A stretch of DNA of 64,000 bases from Ectothiorhodospiraceae bacterium (GCA_024234875.1 JACKNM010000013.1:1-64000), one strand, 5' to 3'. Counted from the stretch's first letter, positions 50,927-60,047 are shown. Translations and numbers: made by a program. Notes: generated from the sequence alone by a model not told the origin.

Positions 50927-51779
50927 GCGCCGGCATGGGGGATGCGCCGGGCACCTCCGGCGCGTTCGCCCACGCCATCCCTCCACGCGCTCGCGCGACG
51001 GCGCGGGCGCGCCATCCGACGAGGGCGAGCCCCGGAAGGGCGAGCAGCCACGCCGCCGGCAGCGGGACCGGCCGCGCCGGCCCCGGCGCGCCCTCGAGCG
51101 ACAGCACCAGCACGTCGTCGATCGCCAGCTCGTCGCGCGAGCCCGAGCCTCCCGGCACCTCGTCGAAGGCCCAACGCAGTCGCAACGTCTCACCGGGCCG
51201 AACCGCCATACCTTCGACCGTGACGCGGCGCGCGTCGACCGCCCAGCTCGCGACGGCGTCGGCGGCGCGAGGGGTCACCAGCGCCGAGCCGATCACCGGC
51301 GAGAAGCCCGGGCTCGAGTCGGACGCCCACTGCAGCTCGGCGGACATCGCGCGGCCGCCATCGTTCAGGAACCAGTACTCGAACAGCACGACCACGCCGC
51401 GGACGATCTCGGCCAGCGGGTTGACGATTCGCAACGTGAACGCGCCAGGTGTGCCGTCGGAGGCGGTCGGCTGCACACCCAGCGCGTGGTCGGGCACCGG
51501 CGCCACCGGATCCACCAGGAAGGCATACAGCCCCCCCGAGGACACCCCGCCCGGCGAGGTACCCCGCGCGAAGTCCCCGCCGGTGTGGCGACCGCCCGGC
51601 AGGCTGTCGCCGTCGGAGAGCCCCTCGACCTGCCAGCGGGTCGAATCGAGCGATCCGGGCGGCCCTCCGGGAGCCAGCCCCTCACCCCGATAGGTATCGA
51701 AGCGATCGAACGTGATGAGCGCCGCGAACGCGCCCTGGCAGGACAGCCAGAGCCAGGCGGCGAGCAGGAATCGAGACAT
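50841..51779 (-). CDS. PEP-CTERM-like exported protein with an extended C-terminal tail
   Basis: A 312-residue protein with a signal peptide (SRFLLAAWLWLSCQGAFA) and a beta-rich middle. A PEP-CTERM-like sorting signal of the VPLPAA variant follows: VPLPAAWLLALPGLALVGW then RARAVARARGG. Normally the protein ends within a few residues of the basic cluster. Here about 50 more residues of low-complexity Pro/Arg-rich sequence follow and run into the 3' end of ilvE on the opposite strand. A lost stop or a frameshift may explain this. Function unknown. Confidence 0.7.
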   Translation of the reverse strand: MSRFLLAAWLWLSCQGAFAALITFDRFDTYRGEGLAPGGPPGSLDSTRWQVEGLSDGDSLPGGRHTGGDFARGTSPGGVSSGGLYAFLVDPVAPVPDHALGVQPTASDGTPGAFTLRIVNPLAEIVRGVVVLFEYWFLNDGGRAMSAELQWASDSSPGFSPVIGSALVTPRAADAVASWAVDARRVTVEGMAVRPGETLRLRWAFDEVPGGSGSRDELAIDDVLVLSLEGAPGPARPVPLPAAWLLALPGLALVGWRARAVARARGGMAWANAPEVPGASPMPALSRPRCASAGSRRPHPWRWRRTRAAVAG

Positions 51780-51953
51780 CGGACACGCCCTCCTTGGCGA
51801 GACGACCGCGCCACGCGGTCGACCGCAGGAAAGCTATCCGATGGCCGGGGGCGAGACGATGGATCCGCGCCGCGCGAGGGGCCGCCACCCGCCCCACCAC
51901 GGCGTCGGCGGTGGCCGACTGCCCGGAGGCCGACGGCCCACCTGGCGGTGCGC

Positions 51954-52451
51954 TCAGGCGCCGACCGGCAGGAACCGGGTCAGCAGCACCGCCTCGTAGG
52001 CGATGAGAACCAGATACAGCCCCAACATCCACTCGATCAGGCGGGCGAGCCGAAGCCGGCCGAAGACGACCAGGCTGGAGAAGGTGACCAGGGTCACCAG
52101 CCCGACGCCGGTGACGATCATCTTTCCGGCGAGGAACGCGCCGACACCGTGGCCCAGCAGGGCGTCCATCACCGGGTTCGCCTCCCGGCCGATGCCGTGC
52201 TCGATGAGGGTGAGGGTGAACGCCGCGTCCATCGCACAGAGCACGTAGATGCCCATCGACACGTACAACAGACGCGAGTCGTAGGCATCGAGCACCGCCG
52301 CCGCCTGCCCGAGATCGCCAGCACGCCGGTGGCGCCGGCGGCGCCCGACGAACGCGTACCGCCATGACGCGAGCAGGGGATGCCGGCGGCGACGGTCGCC
52401 CCCGCGCTCGCGCCGGTCGCCGACGACCACGGTGTGTAGTGCCTGTTGCAT
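51954..52451 (-). CDS. DUF5658-type small membrane protein
   Basis: A 165-residue protein with an Arg-rich N-terminal 45 residues and three hydrophobic segments from about residue 63 on. The stretch DAAFTLTLIEHGIGREANPVMDALL is typical of DUF5658 proteins, with the conserved EANPVM. The function of the family is unknown. The genes on either side are 174 and 176 bases away, and neither gap holds a recognisable gene. Confidence 0.8.
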   Translation of the reverse strand: MQQALHTVVVGDRRERGGDRRRRHPLLASWRYAFVGRRRRHRRAGDLGQAAAVLDAYDSRLLYVSMGIYVLCAMDAAFTLTLIEHGIGREANPVMDALLGHGVGAFLAGKMIVTGVGLVTLVTFSSLVVFGRLRLARLIEWMLGLYLVLIAYEAVLLTRFLPVGA

Positions 52452-52627
52452 CGAGACCTCCGTTGCGGCCGCCGCCCCCGGACGGCGCGGCGACCGCGCG
52501 CATGAAGGGAGGTGGATACCCCGGCGGAGGCAGGTCGGTCAAAAAACCCTGGTTCGTCTCGGCCGGTCGCGAGCGGCGAGCGTGACTCACCAGCAACCGA
52601 AGGAGGCGCGGTCGAGAGGGCGGCAGC

Positions 52628-53218
52628 TCAGCCCTCGAGCAACCGCTCCCGGGGCTCGGTCGGCCGCAGTGGCGCGGCGCCACAACCAGAGGCGCTCGCC
52701 TCCAGCCTGGCCCGGGCCTGGAGCAGCTCGTCGGCCGCGAGCTGACGCTCGGTGCGATCACGAAGGTAGATGGCGAGCGGGTCCCCCTCGGCCGCCGCCC
52801 GGCTGTACCAGACCCAGGCGTCGCGGTCGTCCGGCGTGACCCCGATGAACGGCCAGAGGTCCTCGCGCAGCCGATCCTCGCTGTACCAGTGCCCGAGCTG
52901 ACGCTGTGCCTCGACGCTGCCGGCGCGGGCGGCGCGACACATCCAGTGGTAGGCGGCGGGATCGCCGCTAGCCTGGAACATCTTGGCCAGGTGGACCTGG
53001 GCGTCGAGCTCGCCCCGCTCGGCACTGGCCCGCAGCAGCGAGACCCGCTCCTGCCGCCACTGTGCCTGCGGCGACGGGCGGTTCCGCTCGGCGTACTCGA
53101 CGGTGGCCTTCAGGGCCGCGGAGGCCACGTTGGCGGCGATCATCGCCTCCGGGCCGAGGCAACCGGCGGTGGCGACGCAGCCGAGGACGAGCGCGACGAT
53201 GTGGACCGGCGACTTCAC
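52628..53218 (-). CDS. Lipoprotein with Sel1-like repeats
   Basis: A 196-residue lipoprotein from the GTG at 53218. The signal VHIVALVLGCVATAGC has a lipobox ending at Cys20. Two Sel1-like repeats follow (AQVHLAKMFQASGDPAAYHWMCRAARAG and a second around DAWVWYSRAAAEGDPLA), with an insert between them. Sel1 repeats mediate protein contacts in the envelope. A longer frame up to 53344 reads through a palindromic promoter-like site and has no signal sequence, so I prefer the GTG. It lies just downstream of the BepA-type protease gene on the same strand. Confidence 0.75.
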   Translation of the reverse strand: MKSPVHIVALVLGCVATAGCLGPEAMIAANVASAALKATVEYAERNRPSPQAQWRQERVSLLRASAERGELDAQVHLAKMFQASGDPAAYHWMCRAARAGSVEAQRQLGHWYSEDRLREDLWPFIGVTPDDRDAWVWYSRAAAEGDPLAIYLRDRTERQLAADELLQARARLEASASGCGAAPLRPTEPRERLLEG

Positions 53219-53271
53219 GGGGCGGTCGGCACCGGCTGATGCGGCACCCGTCCTCCATGGGAGACGAGCAA

Positions 53272-53297
53272 AGTGTAGTACCTCCGTGCAGAGGTAC
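53272..53297 (-). promoter_or_regulatory. Operator-like palindrome next to a -10 box
   Basis: An inverted repeat GTACCTC (53278-53284) / GAGGTAC (53291-53297) with a six-base centre abuts, on the minus strand, a -10-like TACACT (53277-53272). This is about 55 bases before the Sel1 lipoprotein start. The position suggests a regulator that binds over the core promoter. No clear -35 box is seen. Confidence 0.5.
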
Positions 53298-53340
53298 GCG
53301 ACGGTGCGATCACGACCCCCTGCCCCGTGGGTCGCCTGGC

Positions 53341-54816
53341 TCAACGCCGCGTGCGCTCCTCCTGCTCCTGCTCCAGCTCGCGCAGCCGGGCCGTCGCCTG
53401 CGCGGTCACGAAGTAATCGGCGTCGCGGTCGCGACTGGCCATCCGCAACTGGTGGATGGCGAGCTCGGCCTGCCCGGTCTGGTAGTAGTGCTCGGCCAGG
53501 GCGAGCTGCCCGCGCGCGGTCTGCCCGGTGCGCTGATAGGCCTCGGCGGCGAGCTTGTGCAATGCCGCGTCCATCCCGTGGAGACGGGCGTGGTCGTCGA
53601 TCAGCCGCAGCGCAGCGGGAGATTCACCGCTGGCGATCAGGGCGCGCCCGTAGCCGCGGATGACCGTGGCATCGTCCGGGAACAGCGACTGGGCCTCGCG
53701 ATAGACGGTGACCGCGCGCGCATCCTGGCCGGCACGCAGCAGGGTGTCGCCGAGGGCGGCTCGGAATTGCACGCGGTCCGGGTGGTCGTCGACCAGCTTC
53801 TCGAGGACCTCCACCGCCTGGGTGTGGCGGCCGAGCCGAGCCAGCGCCAGAGCCCAGCCGTAGGCGGTGGCCTCGAGGCTACGGTAGCGCTCCGACTGCA
53901 GCGCGTCCTCGAACCAGGCGAGTGCCTCCTTCGGGTCACGGGTGGTGAGCACCCGCAGGCGGGCCTTCACCAGCGCATAGCCGAGGCTGTCGGCATGCTG
54001 ACGATACGGAAACTGCTCGGCGCGGCTTCGCGAGTCGGCGATGCGCGAGGTCGTCACCGGATGCGTCGACAGATACTCCGGCGGCCGACGGTAGTAGCGC
54101 ACCGCGTTCTGCAGGCGCTCGAAGAACGTCGGCATCGAGCGCGGATCGAAGCCGGCCTCGGCGAGGAGTTGCATCCCGACCCGGTCCGCCTCCTGCTCGT
54201 TGGCGCGCGAGAAGTCGAGGGCGCGCTGCGCCTGCACGCCGGAGACCGCGGCCACCGCCGCCTGCCCCGCCTGTGAGTTCTGAGTCCCGATCACCAGCGC
54301 CGCGAGCAACCCGGCGAGCGCGGACAGGCTGGTGCGGTCGGCCATCTCGAACGCCCGCGCGATGTGGCGCTGAGTGACGTGGGCCATCTCGTGGGCGAGC
54401 ACCGAGGCGAGCTCGCTCTCGGATTCGGTGCCCAGAATCAGCCCGGAGTGCATGCCGATGAATCCGCCCGGCCCCGCGAACGCGTTGATCGCGTCGCTCG
54501 CCACCACGAATACGGTGAAGCCACCGGTGGTCTCGGCGGTGGCGCTCAGCCGTGAGCCGAGGCCCTGCGCGTAGCTCTCCACCTCTGGATCGTCGACGAC
54601 CGTGAGCTGTGCGCGGACCTCGCGCATGAACGCCTCGCCGAGACGGCGCTCGTCGGCCAGGGACAGCGCTCCACCACTCGCGTCGCCGATGTCGGGCAGC
54701 CGCACCTGGGCCGCCGCGCCGCCCCCGAGCAGGCATGCCGACACGAGTATCGCCGCCCGAGCGAGCGCGCCTCGGGCACACGACGACGGGGACTGGCGAA
54801 TCGAGGGGACTGGCAT
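53341..54816 (-). CDS. bepA: M48 metalloprotease with TPR domain, BepA-like
   Basis: A periplasmic protease/chaperone of 491 residues, close to the length of E. coli BepA, which checks assembly of outer-membrane proteins such as LptD. A signal peptide (about residues 14-37) precedes the M48 domain. The zinc site is HEMAH (His142, Glu143, His146) with the third ligand in NEQEAD near 207, and the regulatory His lies in STHPVTTSRI. From about residue 290 to the end there are TPR repeats (for example VEVLEKLVDDHPDRVQFRAA). The start is the ATG at 54816. Confidence 0.92.
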   Translation of the reverse strand: MPVPSIRQSPSSCARGALARAAILVSACLLGGGAAAQVRLPDIGDASGGALSLADERRLGEAFMREVRAQLTVVDDPEVESYAQGLGSRLSATAETTGGFTVFVVASDAINAFAGPGGFIGMHSGLILGTESESELASVLAHEMAHVTQRHIARAFEMADRTSLSALAGLLAALVIGTQNSQAGQAAVAAVSGVQAQRALDFSRANEQEADRVGMQLLAEAGFDPRSMPTFFERLQNAVRYYRRPPEYLSTHPVTTSRIADSRSRAEQFPYRQHADSLGYALVKARLRVLTTRDPKEALAWFEDALQSERYRSLEATAYGWALALARLGRHTQAVEVLEKLVDDHPDRVQFRAALGDTLLRAGQDARAVTVYREAQSLFPDDATVIRGYGRALIASGESPAALRLIDDHARLHGMDAALHKLAAEAYQRTGQTARGQLALAEHYYQTGQAELAIHQLRMASRDRDADYFVTAQATARLRELEQEQEERTRR

Positions 54817-55038
54817 GTCGTTCCGCAGGCGATGGGCAGTGAGGACGCCTCGTGAGATTTCGACCGCGACGACCGCACGAAGTTTAGCAGCCACCACACC
54901 GCCACCGCCGCAACGTCCGGAGGTGGCGCCCCGACGCGGTGCACCTTAGGATCCCGCCCGGCGTGCACCTCGGCGATCGGGGTCCGCGCCGGCGGGCACC
55001 GCGCCCGCCAATCGCTGGAATCCGACGAGGTCAGCTCA

Positions 55039-56301
55039 ATGCCCAAGAATGCCCTGTACGCGCAGTCGGGTGGCGTCACCGCCGTCATCAACGCCACCGC
55101 CGCCGGGGTCATCGAGACCGCGCGCGCGCACCCGGACGGCATCGGCAAGGTCTATGCCGGGCGCAACGGCATCATCGGCGCGTTGACCGAGGATCTGATC
55201 GACACCAGCGCCGAGCCGGCGGCATCGATCGCCGCCCTGCGCCACACCCCGTCGGGGGCGTTCGGCTCGTGTCGCTACAAGCTGAAGGGGCTGGACGAGA
55301 GTCGGCGCGAGTACGAGCGGCTGATCGAGGTCTTCAAGGCGCACGACATCGGCTACTTCTTCTACAACGGCGGCGGTGACTCCGCCGACACCGCGCACAA
55401 GGTGTCGCAGATCGGCGAGCGCCTGGGTTACCCGGTGGTGTGCGTCGGGGTGCCGAAGACGGTCGACAACGACCTCCCGATCACCGACACCTGCCCGGGC
55501 TTCGGGTCGGTGGCGAAGTACGTCGCGGTCTCGATCCGTGAGGCGATCTACGACGTCGCGTCGATGGCGTTGACCTCGACCAAGGTCTTCATCATGGAGG
55601 TGATGGGTCGCCACGCCGGGTGGATCGCGGCCGCCGGCGGCCTCGCCGCCGAGAAGCCCGGAGCGGCTCCCCAGATCATCCTGTTTCCCGAGGTGGCGTT
55701 CGACGAGGCGCGCTTCCTCGCACGGGTGAAGGAGTCCGTCGAGCGCGACGGCTTCTGCGCCATCGTGGTCTCCGAGGGTTGTCGCAATGCCGACGGGCAG
55801 TTCCTGTCGGAGACCGGCGCGCGCGACGCATTCGGCCACGCCCAGCTCGGCGGGGTCGCGCCGGTGCTCGCCGGCCTGGTCAAGGACAAGCTCGGCTACA
55901 AGTACCACTGGGCCGTCGCCGACTACCTGCAGCGTGCCGCGCGCCACATCGCGTCGAAGACCGACGTCGAGCAGGCCTACGCGCTCGGACGCGCGGCAGT
56001 GGAGATCGCAATCGCGGGACGCAACGGCGTGATCCCGGTGATCGTGCGCAAGCAGGACTGGCCGTACGTGTGGGAGATCGGCGAGGCGCCGCTCGGCGAC
56101 GTCGCCAACGTCGAGAAGAAGGTGCCCCGCGAGTTCATCACCGAGGACGGCTTCGGCATCACCGACGACTGCCGCCGCTACCTCCTGCCCCTGATCCAGG
56201 GCGAGGACTACCCGCCGTTCGAGAACGGTCTGCCGCGCTACGTGCGGCTCGCCAACGCGCCGGTGGCGCGCAAGCTGCCGGCATTCGAGCTGAAGAAGTA
56301 A
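55039..56301 (+). CDS. pfp: Pyrophosphate-dependent 6-phosphofructokinase
   Basis: A 420-residue phosphofructokinase. The nucleotide loop reads YNGGGDSADTA, with Asp where ATP-dependent enzymes have Gly, and the catalytic segment is PKTVDNDLP with the Lys diagnostic of PPi use. VMGRHAGWIAAAGGLA and a C-terminal Lys-rich end complete it. The reaction is reversible, so it can serve glycolysis or gluconeogenesis. The membrane pyrophosphatase at 57810-59816 draws on the same PPi pool. The next oxidase gene follows after 34 bases. Confidence 0.92.
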   Translation: MPKNALYAQSGGVTAVINATAAGVIETARAHPDGIGKVYAGRNGIIGALTEDLIDTSAEPAASIAALRHTPSGAFGSCRYKLKGLDESRREYERLIEVFKAHDIGYFFYNGGGDSADTAHKVSQIGERLGYPVVCVGVPKTVDNDLPITDTCPGFGSVAKYVAVSIREAIYDVASMALTSTKVFIMEVMGRHAGWIAAAGGLAAEKPGAAPQIILFPEVAFDEARFLARVKESVERDGFCAIVVSEGCRNADGQFLSETGARDAFGHAQLGGVAPVLAGLVKDKLGYKYHWAVADYLQRAARHIASKTDVEQAYALGRAAVEIAIAGRNGVIPVIVRKQDWPYVWEIGEAPLGDVANVEKKVPREFITEDGFGITDDCRRYLLPLIQGEDYPPFENGLPRYVRLANAPVARKLPAFELKK

Positions 56302-56335
56302 GGCCGACGCCGACCGACCCGGCGGGGGCGCGACC

Positions 56336-57637
56336 ATGGCGGATGTCGAGACCGAGGTCGCGGTCGTCGGCGGCGGCATCATCGGCTGCGCCACCGCCTG
56401 GCACCTCGCGAGTCGCGGCGTGCCGGTGGTGCTGCTGGAGAAGGGTCGGATCGCGGGTGAGCAATCCGGCCGCAACTGGGGTTTCGTCCGTCAACAGGGT
56501 CGGGATCCGGCCGAGATTCCGCTCATCGTCGAGAGTCTCCGCCAGTGGCGCGGCCTGGCGGCGGAGACCGGCGAGGACCTCGGATTCCACCCTGGCGGCA
56601 CCCTCTACCTCGCCGACGACGACGCGCATCTCCAGCATCTGGCGAGCTGGCTGCCCCACGCCGAGGCGCACGGGATCGATACCCGGCTGGTCACCCGCGA
56701 GGGCTTGCCGACGCTGCTTCGGGGCAGCAGCGGGCGCTGGCACGGCGCGCTCCACACCCCGAGCGACGGCCGCGCCGAGCCGACCAAGGCCGCCCCCGCG
56801 CTCGCGCGCGCGGCCGAGCGCCGGGGCGCCCAGGTACTCACCGGCTGCGCGGTGCGGGGTCTCGACGTCGCCGCCGGCGAGGTTCGGGGCGTGGTGACGG
56901 AGCAAGGTCGGGTCCGCGCCCGGGTGGTGGTCTGCGCCGCCGGGGCCTGGACCTCGCTGCTGCTGGGGACGGTCGGCGTCCGCCTGCCGCAGCTCAAGGT
57001 CCGATCGTCGGTGCTGCGCACCGGTCCGGCTCCGCGAATCACCGACGGCGCGGTCTGGTCGCGCGAGGTGGCGATTCGCCGGCGAGAGGACGGCGGCTAT
57101 ACGGTCGCCCACGGCGGGCGCTCCGAGCACGCCCTGGTGCCCGACTCCTTCCGCTACTTCCGCGACTTCCTGCCCTTGATACGAGCGTCGCGCCGCGGCG
57201 GGTTGGGTGCGGTACGCGTCCGGCCGTTCGGACGGTTCGCCGAGGAGCTCGCGCACCGGCGTTGGCGCCCGGGCACGACTCCGAGCCCGTTCGAGACGAC
57301 GCGGGTGCTCGAGCCGCCCCCGAACGAGTCGACCCTGGACGCCGCGCTCGCGAACTTGAAGCGGCTGTTCCCGGCGCTTGCCGACATTCGAGTCGAGCAG
57401 CGCTGGGCCGGCCTCATCGACGTCACCCCCGATGCGGTTCCGGTCATCGCCCCGCCCGCGGCACTCTCGGGCCTCGTCATCGCGACCGGATTCAGCGGGC
57501 ATGGCTTCGGGATCGGCCCCGGCGCCGGACGCCTCGCGGCGGAGCTCGCACTCGGTGTGCGCACCTGCGTCGACCCGACGCCGTTTCGTCTGGAGCGGTT
57601 CGAGGACGGCTCCGCGAGGCCCGTGGCGGGCATCTGA
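56336..57637 (+). CDS. FAD-dependent oxidoreductase, DAO family
   Basis: A 433-residue flavoprotein of the D-amino acid oxidase/glycine oxidase family. The N-terminal motif is VAVVGGGIIGCATAWHLASRG, followed by GEQSGRNWGFVRQQGRDP, which places it near DadA-like and glycerol/amine oxidases. The C-terminal GFSGHGFGIGPGAGRLAAEL is the FAD-binding end. It would oxidise an amino or methylamino acid; the substrate is unknown. There is no membrane segment apart from the nucleotide-binding region. Confidence 0.9.
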   Translation: MADVETEVAVVGGGIIGCATAWHLASRGVPVVLLEKGRIAGEQSGRNWGFVRQQGRDPAEIPLIVESLRQWRGLAAETGEDLGFHPGGTLYLADDDAHLQHLASWLPHAEAHGIDTRLVTREGLPTLLRGSSGRWHGALHTPSDGRAEPTKAAPALARAAERRGAQVLTGCAVRGLDVAAGEVRGVVTEQGRVRARVVVCAAGAWTSLLLGTVGVRLPQLKVRSSVLRTGPAPRITDGAVWSREVAIRRREDGGYTVAHGGRSEHALVPDSFRYFRDFLPLIRASRRGGLGAVRVRPFGRFAEELAHRRWRPGTTPSPFETTRVLEPPPNESTLDAALANLKRLFPALADIRVEQRWAGLIDVTPDAVPVIAPPAALSGLVIATGFSGHGFGIGPGAGRLAAELALGVRTCVDPTPFRLERFEDGSARPVAGI

Positions 57638-57731
57638 CCGCCGCCCTCTCGCCCGACCTGCCAGAGCCGCGGCGCGCCGTTGCTCGCGCTGCTCCACGCC
57701 GGGAGGAGTCAAATCACGGGCCCGGACACGA

Positions 57732-57756
57732 ACGCGCCCCGACGAGCGGGGCGCGT
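57732..57756. terminator. Terminator hairpin 1 between convergent genes
   Basis: A perfect ten-base stem (ACGCGCCCCG at 57732-57741, CGGGGCGCGT at 57747-57756) with a five-base loop ACGAG. It lies between the oxidase stop at 57637 and the hppA stop at 57810. There is no T-run, so it may act with Rho or as a transcript-stabilising hairpin. Confidence 0.65.
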
Positions 57757-57774
57757 GTGCCTGCGCGGTCCCTC

Positions 57775-57798
57775 GCCCCGACCACGAGCGGTCGGGGC
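57775..57798. terminator. Terminator hairpin 2 between convergent genes
   Basis: A nine-base perfect stem (GCCCCGACC at 57775-57783, GGTCGGGGC at 57790-57798) closing a loop ACGAGC, just before the hppA stop on the other strand. It shares the loop sequence and the GCCCCG arm with hairpin 1, as if the two arose by duplication. Confidence 0.65.
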
Positions 57799-57809
57799 AG
57801 GACGGCCGG

Positions 57810-59816
57810 TCAGCCGAGCAGCGGCGCGATCACCAGGCTGACGATCGCCATCACGTTGATGAGGATGTTCATCGACGGACCGGAGGTGTCCTTGAAGGGA
57901 TCGCCGACGGTGTCGCCGACCACCGCAGCCTTGTGGGTGTCCGACCCCTTGCCGCCGTGATTCCCCTTCTCGATGAACTTCTTGGCGTTGTCCCAGGCAC
58001 CGCCCGCGTTGGCCATGGTGAGCGCGAGTAGGACGCAGCCGAGGAGCGCGCCACCGAGCATCCCACCGAGGGCCTCGGCGCTCATGCCGAAACCGACCAC
58101 CGCCGGCATCGCCACCGCGATGACCCCGGGCGGGACCATCTTCTTGAGCGCAGCCGTGGTCGCGATGTCGACACACCGCGCGGTGTCCGGCTTGCCGGTG
58201 CCCTCGAGCAAGCCCGGAATCTCACGGAACTGACGGCGAATCTCGTTGATCATCGCGAACGCCGCCTGGCCCACCGCCTCCATGGTGAGCGCACCCAGGA
58301 AGAACGGGATGGTGCCGCCGATGAAGATGCCGATCAGCACGTGCGGGTTGTTCAGCGTGAGCTCGAAGCCCGGAACGTGGAACTGCACCGTCTCGACGAA
58401 GGCAGTGATGATCGCCAGCGCCGCCAGTGCCGCCGCGCCGATGGCGAAACCCTTGCCGATGGCCGCGGTGGTGTTGCCCAGCTCGTCGAGCGAGTCGGTG
58501 ATCTTGCGGGTACCAGCCCCCAGCCCACCCATCTCGGCGATGCCACCGGCGTTGTCCGCCACCGGGCCGTAGGCGTCGATGGCCATGGTGATGCCGACGG
58601 TGGCGAGCATGCCGACCGCAGCGATGCCCACGCCGTAGAGGCCGGCCAGCTCGGTCGACACCGCGATGATGGCGCAGATGCTGAGCACCGGAATCGCCAC
58701 CGAGCGCATGCCGACGGCGAGGCCGGTGATGATCACGGTCGCCGGGCCGGTCTCACCGGAGCGGGCAATCTCGTGCACCGGATGGCTCGAGGTGAAGTAC
58801 TCGGTCACCAGCCCGATCACGATGCCGCCCACCGCGCCGGCGATGACCGCCCACCACACCGCCGAGCTGACGTTCACCAGCCCGGTGATGACGTAGAACG
58901 ACACGATGATGAAGAGCACGCTGGCGCCGATGGTGCCGATGCGAAGCGCCACCTCCGGCGACTTGCTGGAGAACTGACGCACCAGGAAGATGCCGGCGAT
59001 CGAGCACAGCAAGCCGGCCGACGCGAGCGCCAGCGGCAGGAACATCAGCGCCGAGCGCTCGCCCATGGCGTCGAGCACCCCCGCGTGCATGGTGGAGGCG
59101 ATGGCGATGGTCGCGATCATGGCGCCGCAGTAGGACTCGAAGATGTCCGAGCCCATGCCGGCGACGTCGCCGACGTTGTCGCCCACGTTGTCGGCGATGA
59201 CCCCGGGGTTACGCGGGTCGTCCTCGGGGATGCCGGCCTCGATCTTGCCCACCAGGTCGGCGCCGACGTCGGCGCTCTTGGTGAAGATTCCACCACCGAC
59301 ACGGGAGAACAGCGCCACGCTCGACGCGCCCATCCCGAAGCCGTGGATGGCGTGCGCGGACTCGGGGTCGCCACCGAAGAAGAGGTAGAGCATGCCCAGG
59401 CCGAGCAGCCCGAGGGACGCCACCGCGAGCCCCATGATGGAACCGCCGAAGAAGGCGACGGTGAGCGCATCGGCCGCGCCGCTGGTGTGCGCCGCGGTGG
59501 TCGTGCGCACGTTCGCGCGGGTCGCGGTGTTCATGCCGATGTAGCCGGCCGCGGCCGAGGTCAGGGCTCCGACCGCGAAGGAGAGCGCGGTGGGGAAGCC
59601 GAGCGACCACCAGAGCAGGACCAACAACACCCCGGCGAACATCGCCAGCATCGAGTACTCGCGGCGCATGAAGACCATGGCCCCGAGATGGATCTCCTCG
59701 GCGATCTCGGCGACCTTCGCCTCCCCCTCGGGGAACTCGCGAACCTTCTGGTAGAGATACCAAGCTGTCCCGAGCCCGATGAGGCCGAAGATGACCGGCC
59801 AGACGTTCCCGCTCAT
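57810..59816 (-). CDS. hppA: Membrane-bound proton/sodium-translocating pyrophosphatase
   Basis: A 668-residue integral membrane enzyme with about 16 helices that hydrolyses PPi and pumps H+ or Na+. The catalytic loops are GGGIFTKSADVGADLVGKIE, DDPRNPGVIADNVGDNVGD and, near the C-terminus, GDTVGDPFKDTSGP. The motif GNTTAAIGKGFAIG has Ala at the position that is Lys in K+-independent enzymes, so it should be K+-dependent. The ATG is preceded by GGGAGG. A promoter is visible upstream. Together with the PPi-dependent phosphofructokinase it indicates use of PPi as an energy currency. Confidence 0.97.
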   Translation of the reverse strand: MSGNVWPVIFGLIGLGTAWYLYQKVREFPEGEAKVAEIAEEIHLGAMVFMRREYSMLAMFAGVLLVLLWWSLGFPTALSFAVGALTSAAAGYIGMNTATRANVRTTTAAHTSGAADALTVAFFGGSIMGLAVASLGLLGLGMLYLFFGGDPESAHAIHGFGMGASSVALFSRVGGGIFTKSADVGADLVGKIEAGIPEDDPRNPGVIADNVGDNVGDVAGMGSDIFESYCGAMIATIAIASTMHAGVLDAMGERSALMFLPLALASAGLLCSIAGIFLVRQFSSKSPEVALRIGTIGASVLFIIVSFYVITGLVNVSSAVWWAVIAGAVGGIVIGLVTEYFTSSHPVHEIARSGETGPATVIITGLAVGMRSVAIPVLSICAIIAVSTELAGLYGVGIAAVGMLATVGITMAIDAYGPVADNAGGIAEMGGLGAGTRKITDSLDELGNTTAAIGKGFAIGAAALAALAIITAFVETVQFHVPGFELTLNNPHVLIGIFIGGTIPFFLGALTMEAVGQAAFAMINEIRRQFREIPGLLEGTGKPDTARCVDIATTAALKKMVPPGVIAVAMPAVVGFGMSAEALGGMLGGALLGCVLLALTMANAGGAWDNAKKFIEKGNHGGKGSDTHKAAVVGDTVGDPFKDTSGPSMNILINVMAIVSLVIAPLLG

Positions 59817-59868
59817 GTGAGCCTCCCGTTTCTACCCGTCCCGCGTCCCCGCGGGCAACAAACGCGGC

Positions 59869-59897
59869 AATATAGAGGAAAGCGGGCATCGGAACAA
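59869..59897 (-). promoter_or_regulatory. Promoter of hppA
   Basis: On the minus strand TTGTTC (59897-59892) and TATATT (59874-59869) are separated by 17 bases, about 50 bases before the hppA ATG at 59816. The AT content contrasts with the GC-rich surroundings. Confidence 0.55.
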
Positions 59898-60047
59898 TCG
59901 AGCAAGTCGTGCGCGAGGGCGCATTCCGAGCTTCCGAGGGACGCCGACGATCGCCCCACGGCGCGGCCCGCCCACCGCCGCGCCCGAGCGCGCGAGCATC
60001 GACGCGAGCGCAAGGCGCCAGGTAGTCACGCGAGGATCACCCCAATC

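Noticed and set aside
53272..53297. MerR-family operator
   Set aside because: The palindrome resembles MerR-type sites, but no -35 box is placed 19-20 bases from the -10 and no merR-like gene is near, so I only call it operator-like.
58341..60047. Plus-strand open frame across hppA that would extend the PuuB-like oxidase to 1004 residues
   Set aside because: It is the mirror of the strongly conserved hppA gene; its sequence is His/Asp/Arg-rich low complexity and the oxidase has a good start at 60048.
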